DNA from: Bacteroidales bacterium
GTDB taxonomy: Bacteria > Bacteroidota > Bacteroidia > Bacteroidales > ML635J-15
Assembly: GCA_016937855.1 (NCBI GenBank)
Contig: JAFGVU010000114.1
Location: 1-35,208, forward strand
Length of the DNA: 35,208 nucleotides
Reading direction: 5' to 3'
Positions within the stretch are counted from its first letter, which is position 1. Every line of letters begins with the position of its first letter. The notes under the pieces were generated by a model. The model made no database searches. It saw nothing but the letters and a program-made list of their open reading frames with translations, and had not been told where the DNA came from. The position numbers and the translations under genes are program-made. Positions 1-7,496 of this stretch are shown here, piece after piece.

Positions 1-441
1 AAAATATCTAAACTTATTTTAGGTTATGTATTTTGTTTTTGCTATCATAAAAATCGGATGGTTTTTTGTTACTGTTTTTGCAGTTTTGTAATTCCCAAAA
101 TTTTTGCTACAAGCTGATTTATTTTTATTTTCGGGTATTGTGTTTGGCAAAAACACCGCCAAAAACAGATTACTTATCTAAAGAATTTTTACTAATGTTG
201 TACACCTACGGCGTACTATGGCAAAATATCTAAACTTATTTTAGGTTATGTATTTTGTTTTTGCTATCATAAAAATCGGATGGTTTTTTGTCACTGTTTT
301 TGCGTTTTTATTATTCCCAAAATTTTTGCTACATGCTAATATTATTTTTTATTTTCGGGTATTGTGTTTGGCAAAAACACCGCCAGAAACAGATTGCTTA
401 TCTAAAGAATTTTTACTAATGTTGTACACCTACGGCGTACT
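1..441. repeat. Two tandem copies of a ~222-bp intergenic repeat
   Basis: Copy 1 runs from 1 to about 221 and copy 2 from 223 to about 441. Both begin AAAATATCTAAACTTATTTT and both end with GTTGTACACCTACGGCGTACT (197-217 and 421-441). They differ by scattered substitutions and a few small indels, so the duplication is not brand new or is free to drift. The copies preserve no shared reading frame: the frame opened by the ATG at 248 is broken in copy 1 by a stop near the middle. I see no gene here. The left end of the window may cut a longer array. Confidence 0.85.
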
Positions 442-442
442 C

Positions 443-542
443 CTGACTTCGACACCTTTTTTATTATAATCCATAAAGCTTACACGGTCAGCATCTTGTA
501 GAGCGTAGAGTGCTCAAATAGGTGTCCTAGTGTTGAAGTCAG
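443..542. mobile_element. ~100-bp element with terminal inverted repeats (MITE-like or relic)
   Basis: The left end reads CTGACTTCGACAC (443-455) and the right end, read on the other strand, CTGACTTCAACAC (530-542): 12 of 13 bases match. A second inner pair, GACACC at 451-456 and GGTGTC at 521-526, strengthens the palindromic character. The interior has no coding capacity. The element sits exactly between the end of repeat copy 2 and a third repeat copy that lacks its first ~148 bases. I see no clear target-site duplication, so this may be a decayed insertion-sequence derivative or simply a palindromic repeat. Confidence 0.55.
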
Positions 543-642
543 AAAAACACCGCCAATAACACATTACTCATCGAAAGATCTTTTTCCTAATGTTGTACAC
601 CTACGGCGTACTCGCCCAAATGTATCTAAACTTATTTGGGGT
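543..642. repeat. Truncated third copy and restart of the ~222-bp repeat
   Basis: Positions 543-612 match the last third of the repeat unit, from AAAAACACCGCC (149-160 in copy 1) to the GTTGTACACCTACGGCGTACT end (592-612), with more substitutions than copies 1 and 2 show between themselves. TATCTAAACTTATTT, the start of the unit (5-19), recurs at 623-637 and then diverges. From 643 to 728 I see nothing recognisable except one inverted repeat, TTGGGGTA at 636-643 and TACCCCAA at 673-680. That pair has no T-tract after it on either strand. Confidence 0.75.
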
Positions 643-728
643 ACTTTGATATTATGCTTGTATTAGTTGCATTACCCCAACCGATTCTCCTTCTCATTCA
701 GTAGCTTTATCAAAATGTGTCTAAAGAC

Positions 729-1913
729 CTATTCGCTTTTTTTCGTAGCAATAAATAAACTAGGTGAACCGGTTGTGTAGTCAAAAAGAAAATCTATTTT
801 TTCTGGATTTCCATTTTTATAGGCTTCTTTAAGTTCAGGCTGTTGACGATCGTAGAACAATCTGATTGGGCCAAGGTAATTCCCATAGAGTTTAATATCC
901 CACGAATTGTCAAAATCGCGATATTGCATTCCTGATGGTCCTGTTAGGATTTTATTGCAATTATCCAAAATCATTTGTTTAATTATGCCGAATTGAGGCC
1001 TGTCTAATAGGTACGAAGCAGCTTTTAGAAATGTCGTCTGATTTGCAAAATAATTTTGCATCATCAATCCAAATGTATGTTCATTTATTGCAGAATCACA
1101 TACATCCATCGATAAATAATATAATTTACGATTAAAATCATCATCCGGATTTTTATATATTATCTCATATGCATCTCCAAAATCTTTGTTCATGGTATAA
1201 GCATATTCGTTTTCTGGTTGACTGATTTCAAAAAATCCTTCATCGTTTATTATTACAGGATTAATGTTTAAAACGTCGTAATTGTGTCGAGACATAAACA
1301 TCATAACAATCGGTAATGTGCCCTCGAGATATCCGGCTAAGTCGCGCTTCATGCTGATAGTTCTAAAAAAGCTAAATCCTATATTGGTAACAATCGTTTG
1401 ATTAACCATTTCAAGGATTTTGTTATAATTTGCAATAGAAAGTGAGTCGGAGAATGGAATTTTTCCGGCTTTTTCCAATCCTATCATTACAGAAAAACGA
1501 GAATTCGGGAAAAAAGCATTTAGATAATTAAAATCAGGGCCTCCAAATGGGTAAAAAACCGTGTCTTCCGATTCTAAACTAGTACTAATCCAATTAGAAA
1601 TTTTGTTTAACTCAATTAAGTGATTGCTCCAAATTTTATCAAACGAGCTATTGTGATTTTTAAATGCAGAGCTCTCGACAATATCAACTAGAAATAGCGT
1701 GTCGTTAGGATATTTCCCAGCTAAAATTCTTGCAACAGAATTGTAGTCAGTGTATGAAAATGTATCGATCGGTACAATTTCTTCAACAGAGTGTATGTCG
1801 TTTGTTTTAGTATTATTGTCATCTTTATTATTGCTGTTATTGCACGATAATATTATTAAAAACAAACCACTTAAAAGGACCGAAAAAAAAGTTTTAATTT
1901 TCATAAATGTCAT
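729..1913 (-). CDS. Conserved lipoprotein of unknown function
   Basis: A 394-residue protein with a classic lipoprotein signal: a basic start, a hydrophobic run, and lipobox LILSC with the acylated Cys at residue 24, followed by an Asn/Asp-rich linker. The mature part is soluble and ends with a hydrophobic patch (SLFIATKK). The segment YPFGGPDFNYLNAFFP near residue 120 looks like the core of a family I have seen in other bacteria without an assigned role, so no function is proposed. The start used here overlaps the upstream permease gene by 20 bases. Met4 (at 1904) would still overlap by 11 and places the signal peptide better. The overlap implies co-translation with the permease. It is likely exported and anchored in a membrane facing the periplasm or outside. 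Confidence 0.85.
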   Translation of the reverse strand: MTFMKIKTFFSVLLSGLFLIILSCNNSNNKDDNNTKTNDIHSVEEIVPIDTFSYTDYNSVARILAGKYPNDTLFLVDIVESSAFKNHNSSFDKIWSNHLIELNKISNWISTSLESEDTVFYPFGGPDFNYLNAFFPNSRFSVMIGLEKAGKIPFSDSLSIANYNKILEMVNQTIVTNIGFSFFRTISMKRDLAGYLEGTLPIVMMFMSRHNYDVLNINPVIINDEGFFEISQPENEYAYTMNKDFGDAYEIIYKNPDDDFNRKLYYLSMDVCDSAINEHTFGLMMQNYFANQTTFLKAASYLLDRPQFGIIKQMILDNCNKILTGPSGMQYRDFDNSWDIKLYGNYLGPIRLFYDRQQPELKEAYKNGNPEKIDFLFDYTTGSPSLFIATKKSE

Positions 1914-3231
1914 TTTTATTTTTCTTTGAAATTGAGTTAACGATAAAATAAATAATTAGGGAAAGAACAAGTGTTCCTAAACCTATCAGTGTTTCAGTTG
2001 TTTTTTCTTTAAATAAGTAAAAGACATTCCAAAGTACAAATAATAGAAAAATAATTGGTACAATCGGATAGGCCATGGTTTTGTATGGTCTTTTCATGTT
2101 GGGATGCTTTTTGCGATGAACAAAAACTCCAAGAACAGTCATAAACGCAAAAATATTCATAACAAACCCAAGATATGTGAGCAGAGCCTCAAATGTTGAC
2201 GTAAATAGCAAAACTAAACTAATAGAGCTTTGTACTAAAATTGCAATTAGTGGAACACCATTTGGTCGTTTTTTACTCATAAAACCAAGGGCGGGGTAGT
2301 CTTCGCCTATCACCTGAATCACTCTAGGGCCGGCAAAAACCATTGAACTGATAGTCGAAATCAGCAATAAGCTTATTAGTCCCGACATTATTATGCCTCC
2401 TTCGCGACCAAAAATATCTCCGGCAGCAACAGCACCAACATCAAGTTGACCATTTAATGACGTTAGTGGAGATACCCAAACAAATACAAAGTTTAAAAGT
2501 AAGTACATTACTGTTACTATAAGTGTTCCGATAATAAGCGATCTTGGAAGATTTTTTAGAGGATTTTTCATTTCTGACACAAAATATGCCGATGCGTTCC
2601 ATCCAGAATATGAGTAATAGACATAGATAAGCGAAACTGCAAAACCTGCACTCATTATTTGATTCCATGAAACTTTGGTTGGAATAATACTAATATCCTG
2701 ATGTTCAGGTGCAAAGAAAAATCCGGCAACGATAAAGCCAATAATTAGAACAATTTTTATTATCGTAAAAATTAGCTGAAAAATACCACCTGATCTAACA
2801 CCTGTTGTATGTACAACTGTTATCAAAACAATAACACCTGCTGCAATTATGCGTGGATCAATTCCTGTGTAAACATTTGAGAAATATGCTCCCAATGCCA
2901 TTGCTGCTAGAGCAATTGGAGCAGCAAAACCAACAAACATCGAGAAAAATCCCGACATAAATCCTAACGATGGGTGATATAATTCACTTAAGAAGTGGTA
3001 CTCTCCTCCCGAACGTGGCATTACAGACCCTAATTCTCCATAAACCTGAGCGCCCGTAAACGCAATTATTCCACCCATTAACCACAAAATCATTATCGCG
3101 GCAATATCTGTAACTCCTCCGGCAAGCTGAAAACCTAAAGAAGTAAACACTCCTGTGCCAACCATATTTGCAATAACATACGAAATAGCAGTTAGCAATC
3201 CAATCTTTTGAATATTATTATTACTTTTCAC
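1894..3231 (-). CDS. APC-superfamily amino acid/polyamine permease
   Basis: A 445-residue integral membrane protein with about twelve hydrophobic segments, which is the usual size and layout of the amino acid-polyamine-organocation superfamily. The first helix carries the unwound substrate-binding motif GTGVF (residues 25-29), and the first loop reads YGELGSVMPRSGGEYHFL, typical of the LAT-like/YfnA-type members. Transport is expected to be secondary, driven by an ion gradient or by exchange; the substrate cannot be told from sequence. The C-terminus is short and lysine-rich (SKKNKND), presumably cytoplasmic. The gene lies upstream of, and overlaps, the lipoprotein gene, so the two probably share a transcript. 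It is divergent from the hydrolase gene at 3285, with only 53 bases between the starts. Confidence 0.92.
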   Translation of the reverse strand: MKSNNNIQKIGLLTAISYVIANMVGTGVFTSLGFQLAGGVTDIAAIMILWLMGGIIAFTGAQVYGELGSVMPRSGGEYHFLSELYHPSLGFMSGFFSMFVGFAAPIALAAMALGAYFSNVYTGIDPRIIAAGVIVLITVVHTTGVRSGGIFQLIFTIIKIVLIIGFIVAGFFFAPEHQDISIIPTKVSWNQIMSAGFAVSLIYVYYSYSGWNASAYFVSEMKNPLKNLPRSLIIGTLIVTVMYLLLNFVFVWVSPLTSLNGQLDVGAVAAGDIFGREGGIIMSGLISLLLISTISSMVFAGPRVIQVIGEDYPALGFMSKKRPNGVPLIAILVQSSISLVLLFTSTFEALLTYLGFVMNIFAFMTVLGVFVHRKKHPNMKRPYKTMAYPIVPIIFLLFVLWNVFYLFKEKTTETLIGLGTLVLSLIIYFIVNSISKKNKNDIYEN

Positions 3232-3284
3232 AAAATAAATTTTTAATTTAGCGACAATTATACAAATAATAATTTAAACAGAAT

Positions 3285-4178
3285 ATGAAAAACGATAAAC
3301 TCATCTCATTTATACTCATTCTAATTCTTTTTGCATTTACATCATGTAAAAATTCTCCAAGTCCGGAAATTGGTGAAGAAAAAATTATTGTTGTTGAGGA
3401 CACTATTCCAGAGATTGTGCGCATGAGGGACACAATCACATTTCATAAATATGATTGCTGCTTTGTTGTTACAACTGAGATTATGTATCCTAAAGAAGAT
3501 ATAGGCATTGTTGGCAGTATATTGTTGCTTCATGGTTGGAATTTGCCGGCAGATGAGTGGTGTCAGAAAACAAGTTTCTGCGAAAAAGCATTACAGAAAG
3601 GGTATGTTTTAATTATTCCTGATTATAAAAAAAGTAATTATTGCTTAGAGATGTATCCGCAAACTATTGCCGATTATCAAAAATATCCTACGATTACTTG
3701 GATGATGGAAACTCAGATTGCAAATTTGCAAGAGACTTTTGGCTTGCTTTTGCCGGGGCAAAATAATAATGTTGCCGGAATATCAACAGGTGGACGAGGT
3801 GCAACTTTGTTCGCATATTATATGCCAGAAGTGTTTAAAAATGCTGCGAGTTTGTCCGGAGATTTTGACATAACAAAAATGACGGATGAATATTTATATT
3901 ACTCATTTTTAGGACATTATTCCGATTTTCCCGAGAGATGGGAGAAAGAATGCTTTGCTTATGATTGCAAAAATTATATCGTACCTACATATATAGGACA
4001 TGGTAAGGCCGATAATGTATCTCCTGTTGAACAAAGTATTATGATGTTCGATTCAATAAAAGCTCATCATCCTAATCTGAAGTTGATAGGTCATTTTCCG
4101 GATTATGCAGCACATAATTACGATTATTGGGAAAGTGAAACTGATGCTGTACTCGATTTTTTTGATTGCTGTGATTGA
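3285..4178 (+). CDS. Alpha/beta-hydrolase lipoprotein (esterase-like)
   Basis: A 297-residue protein with signal peptide and lipobox FTSC (Cys near residue 21). The body has alpha/beta-hydrolase hallmarks in order: the oxyanion strand LLLHGW (His83), the nucleophile elbow GISTGG (Ser167), an acid in GKADNVSP (Asp243) and the catalytic His in AAHNYDYW (His277). These suggest an active serine esterase or peptidase anchored in the envelope. Many cysteines occur outside the lipobox (for example DCCD at the C-terminus and DCCF near residue 56), compatible with periplasmic disulfides. The substrate is unknown; acetyl-ester or peptide hydrolysis are both possible. It precedes the PagL-like gene on the same strand, but a 131-base gap with its own promoter-like box separates them. 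Confidence 0.82.
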   Translation: MKNDKLISFILILILFAFTSCKNSPSPEIGEEKIIVVEDTIPEIVRMRDTITFHKYDCCFVVTTEIMYPKEDIGIVGSILLLHGWNLPADEWCQKTSFCEKALQKGYVLIIPDYKKSNYCLEMYPQTIADYQKYPTITWMMETQIANLQETFGLLLPGQNNNVAGISTGGRGATLFAYYMPEVFKNAASLSGDFDITKMTDEYLYYSFLGHYSDFPERWEKECFAYDCKNYIVPTYIGHGKADNVSPVEQSIMMFDSIKAHHPNLKLIGHFPDYAAHNYDYWESETDAVLDFFDCCD

Positions 4179-4285
4179 GTCTTGTTAAAATCCGAATATG
4201 TAATCCTAATTATTTTGAGCAAATTATCAAACATAAGTTGTTAAATAATATATTGATTTTATTGATCATTAAATTTTCAAACAGT

Positions 4286-4293
4286 TAAATTTG
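4286..4293 (+). promoter_or_regulatory. Bacteroidota -7 promoter box (TAAATTTG)
   Basis: TAAATTTG fits the TAnnTTTG consensus recognised by the Bacteroidota primary sigma factor and lies 16 bases before the ATG at 4310. A TTG at 4262-4264 sits about 21 bases upstream, roughly where the -33 element is expected. Confidence 0.55.
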
Positions 4294-4309
4294 CTGAGAA
4301 TTTATTATT

Positions 4310-5410
4310 ATGAAGCAATTTTGCATCTTAGTGTTAATCGTTTTGTCAGGTTTTGGGCTTAAAGCTCAAAGCTATAACTCTTATTTTAATCAGTTTGAGT
4401 TAAAAATGCATTATGGACTGACAATTCCGCACCACGAGCACATGAGCTATATAATTAATAGTAATGTAGCAATTGCAGAGTTAAATTATTCAATAAAAAC
4501 TGACGGATCAAAACCATGGCACCATACATGGCGTTTTCCCGAAATTGGTGTTGGGTATTTAATTGGTGGTCTTGGAAACATAAATGTTTTCGGTTTCTCT
4601 CAGTCTGTTTTTATTCTTTTTGGAATTCCAATTGTTGAAACCGACAACTTGATTTTTAAGTATCGGCTTGGTGGAGGACTTGGTTTTATAAGTGATAAGT
4701 TTGATTATAGATCGAACTATTATAATGTCGCAATTGGTTCGCATTTTAATGCACACTTGCAATTCTCAGTTTTAGCCGACTACAAACCTTTTGATATTCC
4801 TTTATACTTAACTGGTGGTTTGACATTTAATCACTTTTCTAATGGTGCAATAGAAACACCAAATCTTGGATTGAACCAAATAACAGCCAACCTTGGAGTT
4901 AAATATTTATATTCTATTTATACTTATTCTTTGCCAAAGCAACAGTCACAATATATGTACAATTCAGAGTTAGAACTGTCTGCTTATTATGCCGCAGCTT
5001 TGAAAGAAAACTCAACTTATGAGAATAAAAAGTATTTCATTAATTCTTTGATATTTGATGCAGCATCTAGAGTTTCAAAAAAACGTTCTCTAGGAGGCGG
5101 TATAAATGTAATTTATGATCCTTCTTTACGCCCGTTAATGGAAGATGAATATAAGAACCTTACAAATATTTTCAGGCTTGGTATTCATGCTTTTCAAGAG
5201 TTGTATTTAACCGATGAATTGTCAATGCCATTTTATCTTGGAACTTATATTTTAAATTCATACAAACCTGAAGATAAAAAAGTTTTAATTTATTCTAAGA
5301 TTGGACTAAGATACACGTTTGAAGATATATTTTTTGTCAACATTAACCTTAAGACACATGCAAGTGTTGCCGATTATATTGAATTTGGAGCAGGCTTAAG
5401 ATTATACTAG
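4310..5410 (+). CDS. Outer-membrane PagL-like lipid A 3-O-deacylase (acyloxyacyl hydrolase family)
   Basis: A 366-residue exported protein with a Sec signal peptide (cleavage near LKAQS, residue 20). It has alternating hydrophobic strands typical of an outer-membrane beta barrel. The segment FNHFSNGAI places His175 and Ser177 in the H-x-S arrangement that forms the catalytic pair of PagL, and the asparagine-rich sequence after it also fits. PagL removes the 3-O-linked acyl chain of lipid A in the outer membrane. The protein is about twice the length of classical PagL (roughly 150-190 residues); the C-terminal half (from about residue 215) has further amphipathic strands and ends in an aromatic residue (GLRLY). 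Activity on this organism's lipid A is inferred, not shown. Confidence 0.78.
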   Translation: MKQFCILVLIVLSGFGLKAQSYNSYFNQFELKMHYGLTIPHHEHMSYIINSNVAIAELNYSIKTDGSKPWHHTWRFPEIGVGYLIGGLGNINVFGFSQSVFILFGIPIVETDNLIFKYRLGGGLGFISDKFDYRSNYYNVAIGSHFNAHLQFSVLADYKPFDIPLYLTGGLTFNHFSNGAIETPNLGLNQITANLGVKYLYSIYTYSLPKQQSQYMYNSELELSAYYAAALKENSTYENKKYFINSLIFDAASRVSKKRSLGGGINVIYDPSLRPLMEDEYKNLTNIFRLGIHAFQELYLTDELSMPFYLGTYILNSYKPEDKKVLIYSKIGLRYTFEDIFFVNINLKTHASVADYIEFGAGLRLY

Positions 5411-5417
5411 TAATCAA

Positions 5418-5431
5418 GGGGCTGTCTCAAA
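5418..5431. mobile_element. Insertion-sequence end-like fragment (GGGGCTGTCTCAAA)
   Basis: GGGGCTGTCTCAAA just downstream of the PagL-like gene resembles the terminal inverted repeat common to IS1182-type and related elements of Bacteroidota. No transposase, no matching opposite end and no target duplication are visible in the 222-base gap, so this would be a solo remnant. The resemblance rests on recall of such ends and may be coincidental. Confidence 0.35.
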
Positions 5432-5595
5432 GCTAACTCATGCCAGACTTTTTAGCTTCGCTGAGGACTGTGTCTTTCAGCATTCCATGCTTTTTTTTGA
5501 CAATCTTACAAATGCTTGATTTTTGCAAATTCATGACCTATTCAACTAAATGTCAGATTATAACAAATATCATCAATTATGTTAAAAACTAATTG

Positions 5596-5603
5596 TACCT
5601 TTG
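5596..5603 (+). promoter_or_regulatory. Bacteroidota -7 promoter box (TACCTTTG)
   Basis: TACCTTTG fits TAnnTTTG and lies 29 bases upstream of the helicase ATG at 5633, giving a leader of about 20-25 bases. No clear -33 element is present. Confidence 0.6.
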
Positions 5604-5632
5604 CGCCCTAAAATATTTTACGAAAAATTAAT

Positions 5633-7390
5633 ATGTTAACATTTGAAAATTTTGATTTAAGCAATAATATATTATCTGCGATCAAAGAACTAGGGTTTGA
5701 AAACCCGACACCAATCCAGGAAAAAACGATTCCCCATTTATTAAACACTAAAATTGACCTAGTCGGACTTGCTCAAACAGGTACCGGAAAGACTGCTGCA
5801 TTTGGATTACCAATTTTGCAACAAATCAATCATCATGTTAAGCACACACAGTGCATTATCTTGAGTCCAACACGTGAATTGTGTATGCAAATCACTAAGG
5901 ATATGGAAAATTTCGCAAAGTTTTTGCCTGATGTGAGAATTACTGCTGTTTATGGAGGAGCTTCAATAGAAAATCAGATTCGTGATTTGAAGAAAGGTGC
6001 CCATATAGTTGCCGGAACTCCTGGCAGAGTATTGGATTTAATTAAAAGAAGTGTTCTAAAAATTGATAAAATACAGTTTCTAGTTCTAGATGAGGCCGAC
6101 GAAATGCTTCACATGGGATTTAAAGAGGATATGGATTTGATTCTTGAAACAACTCCTACCGAAAAACAGACACTTTTGTTTTCGGCTACTATGCCTGCCG
6201 AAATTCGCAAGATTGCCGAAACATATATGCATAATCCTGTCGAAATTTCTGTGGGACAAAAAAACTCCGGCGCCGAAAATGTTGAACACTTCTACTATTT
6301 AGTAAATGCTAAAAATCGTTATTTAGCCCTTAAGAGAATAGCTGATGTTAATCCAGATATATATGGTATCGTGTTTTGTCGTACTCGTCGCGAAACGCAA
6401 GAAGTGGCCGACAAACTAATTCAGGATGGATACAATGCTGACGCTTTACATGGTGATTTGTCTCAGGCACAAAGAGATCATGTCATGAATCGCTTTAGAT
6501 CAAAACACTTGCAAATTTTAGTAGCAACTGATGTCGCCGCTCGAGGGATAGATGTGACAGAGTTGACTCACATAATTAATTATAATTTGCCTGACGAACG
6601 CGAAGTATATATTCATAGAAGTGGACGAACAGGTAGAGCCGGTAAAAAAGGAGAATCTGTTTCTATAATTCATAGTAAAGAGCTTCACAAAATTCGAGAA
6701 ATAGAAAAGATTCTAAAAAAATCTATCTCCAAAAGAGATGTGCCCGGTGGTCAGGAAATTTGTCACAAACAACTTCTAAGTATGATTGATAGAATCGAAA
6801 CTATCGAGACCATCGACAATCAAATAGAGGAGTTTTTACCACATATCTATAAAAAACTCGAGTGGCTTAGTCGCGAAGATTTAATTAAAAGATTTGTTTC
6901 TATTGAATTTAACAGATTTCTCAAATATTACAAAAATGCACCTGATTTAAATATTATTGAAAAATCTAGAGGCGAATCTTCCGATAAATTTGCGCAAAAA
7001 GGAAATTATAAGTTCACTAAGTTTTTTCTAACAATTGGGGAAAAAGATAATCTAACCAAAATTAAACTAATGGAGATTATCAATAATACAGACACTCTTG
7101 CAGGAGCAGAAATTGGAAAGATCGATATTTTTAAAGGTTATACTTTCTTCGAAATAGACTCTAAACTAGAAAGCGAAACCCTGAAAGCTTTTAATAATAA
7201 AAGATATATGGGTAAGAGACTTAAAATTGAAGTAAAAACAGGAGAAAGAAAGCCTAGAACAGATGATAGAAAGCCTCGAAGTGACGATAAAAAATCCTGG
7301 TCGGGAGACAGAAGACCAAAATCAGGCGAACAAAGATCCTCGGGAAAATCATCGGGAGGTTTTAAACCATATCGTAAAAAAAGAGACTAA
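5633..7390 (+). CDS. deaD: DEAD-box ATP-dependent RNA helicase with DbpA-type RNA-binding domain
   Basis: A 585-residue helicase with every expected motif: Q motif (PTPIQ, 26-30), Walker A AQTGTGKT (47-54), PTREL (79-83), DEAD (153-156), SAT (184-186), and in the second RecA domain ATDVAARGID (298-307) and HRSGRTGRAG (328-337). Residues ~460-536 form a DbpA/CsdA-like RRM domain. The last ~50 residues are a basic, Arg/Lys/Ser-rich tail likely to bind RNA non-specifically. It unwinds RNA duplexes using ATP; homologues act in ribosome biogenesis, cold adaptation and mRNA decay. It is monocistronic, with its own promoter-like box and terminator. The CsdA/DeaD assignment rests on domain order; a DbpA-like role is possible. 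Confidence 0.95.
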   Translation: MLTFENFDLSNNILSAIKELGFENPTPIQEKTIPHLLNTKIDLVGLAQTGTGKTAAFGLPILQQINHHVKHTQCIILSPTRELCMQITKDMENFAKFLPDVRITAVYGGASIENQIRDLKKGAHIVAGTPGRVLDLIKRSVLKIDKIQFLVLDEADEMLHMGFKEDMDLILETTPTEKQTLLFSATMPAEIRKIAETYMHNPVEISVGQKNSGAENVEHFYYLVNAKNRYLALKRIADVNPDIYGIVFCRTRRETQEVADKLIQDGYNADALHGDLSQAQRDHVMNRFRSKHLQILVATDVAARGIDVTELTHIINYNLPDEREVYIHRSGRTGRAGKKGESVSIIHSKELHKIREIEKILKKSISKRDVPGGQEICHKQLLSMIDRIETIETIDNQIEEFLPHIYKKLEWLSREDLIKRFVSIEFNRFLKYYKNAPDLNIIEKSRGESSDKFAQKGNYKFTKFFLTIGEKDNLTKIKLMEIINNTDTLAGAEIGKIDIFKGYTFFEIDSKLESETLKAFNNKRYMGKRLKIEVKTGERKPRTDDRKPRSDDKKSWSGDRRPKSGEQRSSGKSSGGFKPYRKKRD

Positions 7391-7443
7391 GCTCCATGGA
7401 ATCTGTATGAATTTTACTGATTTTGTGATTTAAATATTAAATA

Positions 7444-7473
7444 AAAAGCCTGTTAACGATTTAACAGGCTTTT
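7444..7473. terminator. Bidirectional intrinsic terminator
   Basis: A perfect 13-base-pair hairpin, AAAAGCCTGTTAA (7444-7456) with TTAACAGGCTTTT (7461-7473) around loop CGAT, sits between the convergent helicase and outer-membrane protein genes. A-tracts on one side and T-tracts on the other let it serve both strands. Confidence 0.9.
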
Positions 7474-7496
7474 CTATTATATCTAAAAGAGATTCC

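Noticed and set aside
248-469. 73-codon open frame in the repeat region
   Set aside because: The frame is broken in the neighbouring repeat copy, runs into the inverted-repeat element, and its composition (Phe/Leu/Ile-rich) follows from AT-rich DNA. No promoter or family match is visible.
1-642. Possible CRISPR array
   Set aside because: The unit is ~222 bp with only a few copies and no unique spacers of regular length; no cas gene is nearby.
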